Source: Bacillota bacterium (GTDB lineage: Bacteria > Bacillota > Clostridia > DSM-8532). From it: DNA of 44,991 bases. Below are positions 40,869 through 44,991 of this stretch, in pieces. The stretch spans positions 1-44,991 of the forward strand of contig JAEYOK010000052.1 of the NCBI GenBank assembly GCA_023411795.1, read 5' to 3'. The notes below the pieces were generated by a model, which was not told where the DNA came from, ran no database searches, and saw only the letters and a program-made list of their open reading frames with translations. A program made the position numbers and the translations under genes. How positions within the stretch are numbered: the stretch's first letter is position 1; each line of letters begins with the position of its first letter.

Positions 40869-42050
40869 TTATCCTTCTTTATTCTCATAAACGAGTTTTC
40901 CATCAATAAATGTCATTTTTACCTTGCTCAAATAGTCAAAGGGATGGCTTGTATAAAGGACCATATCAGCATCTTTTCCTGTCTCCAGGCTTCCTATACG
41001 CTTTTCAAGCCTTACACTCTTTGCAGCGTTTATGGTAATGGCCTTCAGAGCTTGTTCCTCAGGCATCCCTTCACGAGTTGCCAGTGAGGCACACAACATA
41101 AGATGCTGACTCGGAACGCAGGGGTGATCGGTCATTATAGCTACATCCACACCCGCTTTTGCAAGAATGCCGGGGGCTTTGAGCGATTGATTTTTAAGCT
41201 CTATTTTTGACCTGTCTGTCAGTATAGGTCCTAATATAACATTATATCCGCTTTCCTTCAATATATCGGCAATCATCCAGCCTTCTGTACAATGATCCAG
41301 CGTTATATCCAAATTAAATTCTTTGGCTATTCTAATGGCCGTCAGGATATCATCGGCTCTATGAGCATGAGCTTTAACAACCAGCTCCCTTTTTATGACC
41401 GGAAGGAGAGCTTCCAGCTTCATATCAAATTCGGGCTTCTCGTTTTCTTCCTTGTCAGCTTCGTATTCATTCAGATTTTCCAGATACTCCTTTGCCTTGT
41501 ACAACTGCTCTCTAAGTAGGGCTGCTGTAGCCATTCTGGTGGTGGGCAGCTGATGCTTTTCATGATACGTCACCTTGGGATTCTCACCAAAAGCTATTTT
41601 CATGGCACAGGGAGCTTTTATAACCATCTCATCCACACTACGCCCAAATGTTTTTAGTGCGGCAAACTGGCCTCCTATAACATTAGCACTGCCGGGACCG
41701 GTAACTACTGTCGTAACTCCGTTTTGATAAGCTTCTTCAAAAGCCCTGTCTCCGTGATAAATACCATCAATGGCTCTTAATTGAGGAGTTATTGGATCTG
41801 TCATTTCATTGACATCATCGCCCTCAAATCCAACTGAATCCTCCACCATGCCAATGTGACTATGGCTGTCAACTATACCCGGTATCAGATACATACCTTT
41901 CGCATCGATAACCGAATCTTCACCTTTGGGTTCAGGCATTGATTCCATATCCCCCAAATCCGCGATTTTTCCTTTCTTCACCGATATGTATCCATTATCG
42001 TAATCCTTACCGGCCATGGTAAGAATTTTTGCGTTTTTAATAAAAAGCAT
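40869..42050 (-). CDS. Amidohydrolase of the imidazolonepropionase-like group
   Basis: This is a 393-aa cytoplasmic metal-dependent hydrolase. The N-terminal small beta domain (FIKNAKILTMAGKDYDNG) leads to the metal motif GIVDSHSHIG (His63, His65), then VVKAHAHRADD and ITLDHCTEG with two further histidines, and a catalytic Asp in IMTDHPCVPSQH. The C-terminal KRIGSLETGKDADMVLYTSHPFD is typical of the superfamily. Homologues are widely annotated as amidohydrolases with no proven substrate, so none is claimed. It heads the unit with tsaE, 4 bp apart, behind a GGAGGT site. Confidence 0.9.
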   Translation of the reverse strand: MLFIKNAKILTMAGKDYDNGYISVKKGKIADLGDMESMPEPKGEDSVIDAKGMYLIPGIVDSHSHIGMVEDSVGFEGDDVNEMTDPITPQLRAIDGIYHGDRAFEEAYQNGVTTVVTGPGSANVIGGQFAALKTFGRSVDEMVIKAPCAMKIAFGENPKVTYHEKHQLPTTRMATAALLREQLYKAKEYLENLNEYEADKEENEKPEFDMKLEALLPVIKRELVVKAHAHRADDILTAIRIAKEFNLDITLDHCTEGWMIADILKESGYNVILGPILTDRSKIELKNQSLKAPGILAKAGVDVAIMTDHPCVPSQHLMLCASLATREGMPEEQALKAITINAAKSVRLEKRIGSLETGKDADMVLYTSHPFDYLSKVKMTFIDGKLVYENKEG

Positions 42051-42081
42051 ATAAACCTCCTGAAGTTCATGAAACTTTATT

Positions 42082-42108
42082 ATAATAAAAGCAGGCCGAA
42101 ACCTGCTT
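42082..42108 (-). terminator. Intrinsic terminator between the repeats and the amidohydrolase gene
   Basis: On the minus strand AAGCAGG (42102-42108) pairs with CCTGCTT (42089-42095) over a 6-nt loop and is followed by TTATTATAAT. It should end lon transcription. Only 38 bp remain before the next gene, so the amidohydrolase unit must use readthrough or a promoter overlapping this site. Confidence 0.7.
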
Positions 42109-42157
42109 ATATTATAACATAAATTAATAGTATTTTATTTGTATAGAATTTTATGTT

Positions 42158-42283
42158 TCAATGCTCTCGGGAACCCGTTCGAAATCGAAGATTTCGGTAA
42201 CGGGTGAGGTTATTAATACGAAGTATCAATGCTCTCGGGAACCCGTTCGAAATCGAAGATTTCGGTAACGGGTGAGGTTATTA
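42158..42283. repeat. Tandem 58-bp direct repeat with internal hairpin
   Basis: Two identical 58-bp copies (42158-42215, 42226-42283; period 68) lie in the 264-bp spacer after lon. Each contains ACCCGTT-C-GAAATC-GAA-GATTTCG-GTAACGGGT, a long imperfect stem. No gene is present in the spacer. The copies could be repetitive extragenic elements or mRNA-end structures. Confidence 0.9.
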
Positions 42284-42314
42284 TAACATAAAATTCATTA
42301 GCAATTAGTGCTAA

Positions 42315-44732
42315 TTAGTTCTCCAGTGATACCGCAGCTTCTTCAGCGGCATGATTCAAAATAACATTATGGGGCTGGTGATGCTTGTTGTTTACAGGCT
42401 TTCTCAGAAGAGAGTACTTAATCACTTCATCCATGTGAGAAACGGGAATCAAGCGTATCTCTTTTCTGGCGTTCTCAGGTATATCCTCGATATCCTTCTT
42501 GTTTTCAGCCGGCAACAAAATTGTATCAACACCTGCCCTATGGGCTGCTAAAACCTTCTCTTTAAGACCTCCGATAGGTAATACCTTACCCCTTAAAGTT
42601 ATCTCTCCTGTCATTGCCACATTTTTTCTGACCGGAATCTTAGTCAGTGCTGAGATCATTGCGGTGGCAAGGGTTATCCCTGCTGAAGGCCCGTCTTTTG
42701 GTATCGCCCCTTCGGGAACATGTATATGCATATCATATTTTTTATGAAAATCCTGCTCTATACCATATTCAACCGCAACGGAACGAATAAAGCTTCGGGC
42801 TATACGTGCCGATTCCTTCATTACATCACCTAATTGCCCGGTGAGCTCAAGATGCCCTTCTCCCGGCATAATATTAACCTCGATAGGCATCGTATCACCG
42901 CCGACCGGTGTCCACGCAAGACCTCTGACTATTCCTATTTCATCTCTCTCTGCAGTCTTGTCATAGAGATATTTACGGGGTCCTAAATATTCCTTAATTT
43001 TGTTCTTGGTAATACGAACCGATGTTTTTTCATCAGTCACAATTTTCTTTATAGCTTTTCGGATAACCGTTGCAATCTGCCTTTCGAGGGTTCTGACTCC
43101 AGCTTCCCTTGTATAATGAACAACTATCTCACGGAGAGCAGCTTCGTCAAATCTCACAACCTTTGATTCAACTCCGTGAAGTGATAATTGTTTGGGAACC
43201 AGATATTTGGAGGCTATATTAAGCTTTTCATCCTCCGTATACCCGGAAAGATCGATAACTTCCATCCTATCTAAAAGCGGTCTCGGTATAGCTTCCTTAT
43301 AATTTGCCGTAGTAATAAACATCACATCGGATAAATCAAAAGGCAATTCTAAATAATGATCTCTAAAATCCTTATTCTGCTCGGTATCCAGAACCTCAAG
43401 CATTGCCGAGGCAGGATCTCCCTTGTAGTCATTGGACATTTTATCGATTTCATCAAGCAAAATCAGTGGATTTGATGATCCTGCCTGCTTTAGAGCGTTT
43501 ATAATCCGACCCGGCATGGAACCTACATAGGTTCTTCTGTGGCCTCTAATTTCTGCTTCATCTCTGACTCCACCCAAGGACATTCTCACATAGTTGCGGT
43601 TAAGAGCCTCAGCTATTGACTTAACAATAGATGTTTTTCCTACCCCGGGAGGTCCTGCAAAACAGATAATAGGCCCATGAAGACCATTCTTCATTTTTCT
43701 TACAGCCAGGTATTCAAGAATTCTCTCTTTGACCTTCTCAAGACCATAATGATCCCGGTCGAGAATTTCAGCTGCATATTTAATTTCCAGCTTTTCCTCG
43801 GTTTTATTCCTCCAAGGCAATTCCAGAAGTATATCCAAATAGGTACGAATAACACCGCTCTCTGCAGAAGATGAATACATACGTGATAATCTATCCACTT
43901 CTTTCAGAGCTTTTGTTCTTACCTCATCGGGAAGATTGGCCTGGTCAATTTTTTCCTTGTACTCGTCTACTTCGGTAGCAATATCTTGAGAATCACCAAG
44001 CTCTTTCTGTATAGCCTTAATTTGCTCACGGAGGTAATACTCCTTCTGATTCTTGTCAATCTGCTGTTTAACCTTGGAGGTTATATTTTTCTCAATTTCA
44101 AGAATCTCATTCTCTTTGACAAGAATATCTAAAAGCTTCTCAAGACGTTTTTTAGGAGAAAGCTCTTCTAAAATCAATTGCTTTATATCAACCGAAATCC
44201 CGAGATTAGCTGCTATTACATCAGGAAGCCTTGTCAAATCATCAATATTTGTGATTGACATAGTGGCATCCGGGGATATTTTCCCCGATAGCTTGGCATA
44301 TTGCTCAAAATATTCAATTACTTGCCTTGATAGTGCTTGTATATCAGCCTTTCCACTTTGCAGTGAACGGTCTTTCATCTCTTGTATTTCAACTTTATAA
44401 AAAGGTTCACTTTCAATAAAATTTATTACTTTTGCTCTATTTATGCCCTCTACAAGAACTCTTATATTATCACCGGGCAACCTTAATAATTGTTTTATGT
44501 GAGCAATGGTTCCGAACATATTGATTTCATCAAAAGAAGGATCTTCAATATTAGGGTCCTTCTGAGCTGTAAGAAAAATCTTCTGCTCTTTTAACATTGC
44601 TTCTTCTATTGCTTTTATAGATTTAGCACGGCCTACATCAAAATGTAAAATCATATGAGGGTAGACCACAATTCCTCTTAAAGGAAGCATTGGTATACTA
44701 TAGGTTTGCGTGCTATTAATTGTCTTTGGCAT
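42315..44732 (-). CDS. lon: ATP-dependent protease La (Lon)
   Basis: This is classical cytosolic Lon, 805 aa. The start is taken as ATG 44732 (MPKTINSTQTYSIPMLPLRG), nine bases after AAAGG; ATGs at 44756 and 44741 are less well placed. The N-terminal LAN domain (VVYPHMILHFDVGR onward) is followed by AAA with Walker A GPPGVGKT near 357 and the DEIDKMS motif. The peptidase domain has catalytic Ser near 680 in PKDGPSAGIT and Lys near 722 in PIGGLKEKVLAAHR. The short C-terminus is histidine/alanine-rich. It is transcribed from a strong promoter and ends at 42315. Confidence 0.98.
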   Translation of the reverse strand: MPKTINSTQTYSIPMLPLRGIVVYPHMILHFDVGRAKSIKAIEEAMLKEQKIFLTAQKDPNIEDPSFDEINMFGTIAHIKQLLRLPGDNIRVLVEGINRAKVINFIESEPFYKVEIQEMKDRSLQSGKADIQALSRQVIEYFEQYAKLSGKISPDATMSITNIDDLTRLPDVIAANLGISVDIKQLILEELSPKKRLEKLLDILVKENEILEIEKNITSKVKQQIDKNQKEYYLREQIKAIQKELGDSQDIATEVDEYKEKIDQANLPDEVRTKALKEVDRLSRMYSSSAESGVIRTYLDILLELPWRNKTEEKLEIKYAAEILDRDHYGLEKVKERILEYLAVRKMKNGLHGPIICFAGPPGVGKTSIVKSIAEALNRNYVRMSLGGVRDEAEIRGHRRTYVGSMPGRIINALKQAGSSNPLILLDEIDKMSNDYKGDPASAMLEVLDTEQNKDFRDHYLELPFDLSDVMFITTANYKEAIPRPLLDRMEVIDLSGYTEDEKLNIASKYLVPKQLSLHGVESKVVRFDEAALREIVVHYTREAGVRTLERQIATVIRKAIKKIVTDEKTSVRITKNKIKEYLGPRKYLYDKTAERDEIGIVRGLAWTPVGGDTMPIEVNIMPGEGHLELTGQLGDVMKESARIARSFIRSVAVEYGIEQDFHKKYDMHIHVPEGAIPKDGPSAGITLATAMISALTKIPVRKNVAMTGEITLRGKVLPIGGLKEKVLAAHRAGVDTILLPAENKKDIEDIPENARKEIRLIPVSHMDEVIKYSLLRKPVNNKHHQPHNVILNHAAEEAAVSLEN

Positions 44733-44810
44733 ATTTATCATCCTTTCATACTCCATACCTTAAAGGCCTCTGACGTTAACGGCAACTACTGCTTATTCAA
44801 AGCAACTCTA

Positions 44811-44839
44811 ATTATACTGGTGCCCCTCATATATTTCAA
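44811..44839 (-). promoter_or_regulatory. Promoter of lon
   Basis: On the minus strand TTGAAA (44834-44839), a 17-bp spacer and TATAAT (44811-44816) form a near-consensus sigma-A promoter about 80 bp before the lon start. No CIRCE or CtsR-type operator is recognised around it. Confidence 0.75.
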
Positions 44840-44952
44840 ATGTTTCTTTTACCAATAAAGACACTATAGACTGCAACATTAAATGCCGTGTATAATTATG
44901 GTAATCCATTATTTGTTAAGAAAGACTTTTTTGATATCGAGGGCCTCAATAT

Positions 44953-44991
44953 TCATGCAGCTATTTCTTTGGCTGACTTGTAACCGAACAT
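44953..44991 (-). CDS. Possible 3' end of a gene running off the right edge
   Basis: A minus-strand frame open at the edge ends at TGA 44953-44955 after only twelve codons (ending KSAKEIAA). It may be the tail of an upstream gene, but twelve codons are not enough to tell this from chance. Confidence 0.15.
   Translation of the reverse strand: MFGYKSAKEIAA

Noticed and set aside
42158..42283. CRISPR array
   Set aside because: There are only two copies, the 58-bp repeat is far longer than the 10-bp spacer, and no cas genes are nearby.
42289..42320. CIRCE-like inverted repeat TTAGCA..TGCTAA near the lon stop
   Set aside because: The arms are too short and at the 3' end of lon, not at its promoter; it does not match the HrcA operator TTAGCACTC-N9-GAGTGCTAA.

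Overview
This 45-kb window is a low-GC Firmicutes chromosome segment, almost certainly class Clostridia. The indications are zinc-binding (C+) forms of S4, S14, L24, L36 and adenylate kinase, a KOW-domain protein between map and infA, an ECF transporter module directly after rplQ, frequent TTG starts with strong GGAGG ribosome-binding sites, and A+T-rich spacers. Placement within the Ruminiclostridium/Acetivibrio-like clostridia is only an impression. Nearly all genes are on the minus strand, so transcription runs right to left.

Reading with transcription: lon, under a clear sigma-A-type promoter, is followed by a terminator, a tandem 58-bp repeat, and an apparent operon of amidohydrolase, tsaE, tsaB, rimI and a second Lon-family protease of the YcbZ type. 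A membrane-anchored Ser/Thr kinase comes next, bracketed by palindromic GGTACC-centred repeats. A truncated copy of its own zinc-binding N-terminus lies just upstream of it. Then comes a compact accessory cassette: MGT-type glycosyltransferase, PadR repressor and ANT(6)-like aminoglycoside adenylyltransferase. It has a perfect 17-bp inverted-repeat operator on its promoter and looks like an inducible antibiotic-modification operon.

Positions 31348-14435 hold a complete S10-spc-alpha ribosomal superoperon: rpsJ, rplC, rplD, rplW, rplB, rpsS, rplV, rpsC, rplP, rpmC, rpsQ, rplN, rplX, rplE, rpsZ, rpsH, rplF, rplR, rpsE, rpmD, rplO, secY, adk, map, KOW protein, infA, rpmJ, rpsM, rpsK, rpsD, rpoA, rplQ. 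A canonical promoter and a roughly 264-nt structured leader with an intrinsic terminator precede rpsJ. Internal structured spacers or terminator-like hairpins occur at secY/adk, rpmJ/rpsM and rpsH/rplF. The two small genes rpmJ and rpmD were found by reading the sequence directly. L22 (N-terminal extension) and L17 (central insertion) are each about 45-50 residues longer than usual.

Downstream of rplQ lie a fused double-ATPase EcfA and EcfT, then a disrupted stretch: a small hypothetical gene, two plus-strand genes (YetF-like membrane protein, GNAT acetyltransferase), a ROK glucokinase, truA and another small hypothetical gene. rpoB and rpoC follow, detached from both rplJL and the str operon, which is an unusual arrangement. 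A plus-strand promoter/terminator pair in the rpoB upstream region outlines a candidate small RNA. rpoC ends at a strong terminator, and the 5' end of a group IIC intron abuts it at the left edge of the window.

No tRNA, rRNA, CRISPR array or complete insertion sequence was seen. All functional calls rest on reading the sequence by eye; no database search was run.
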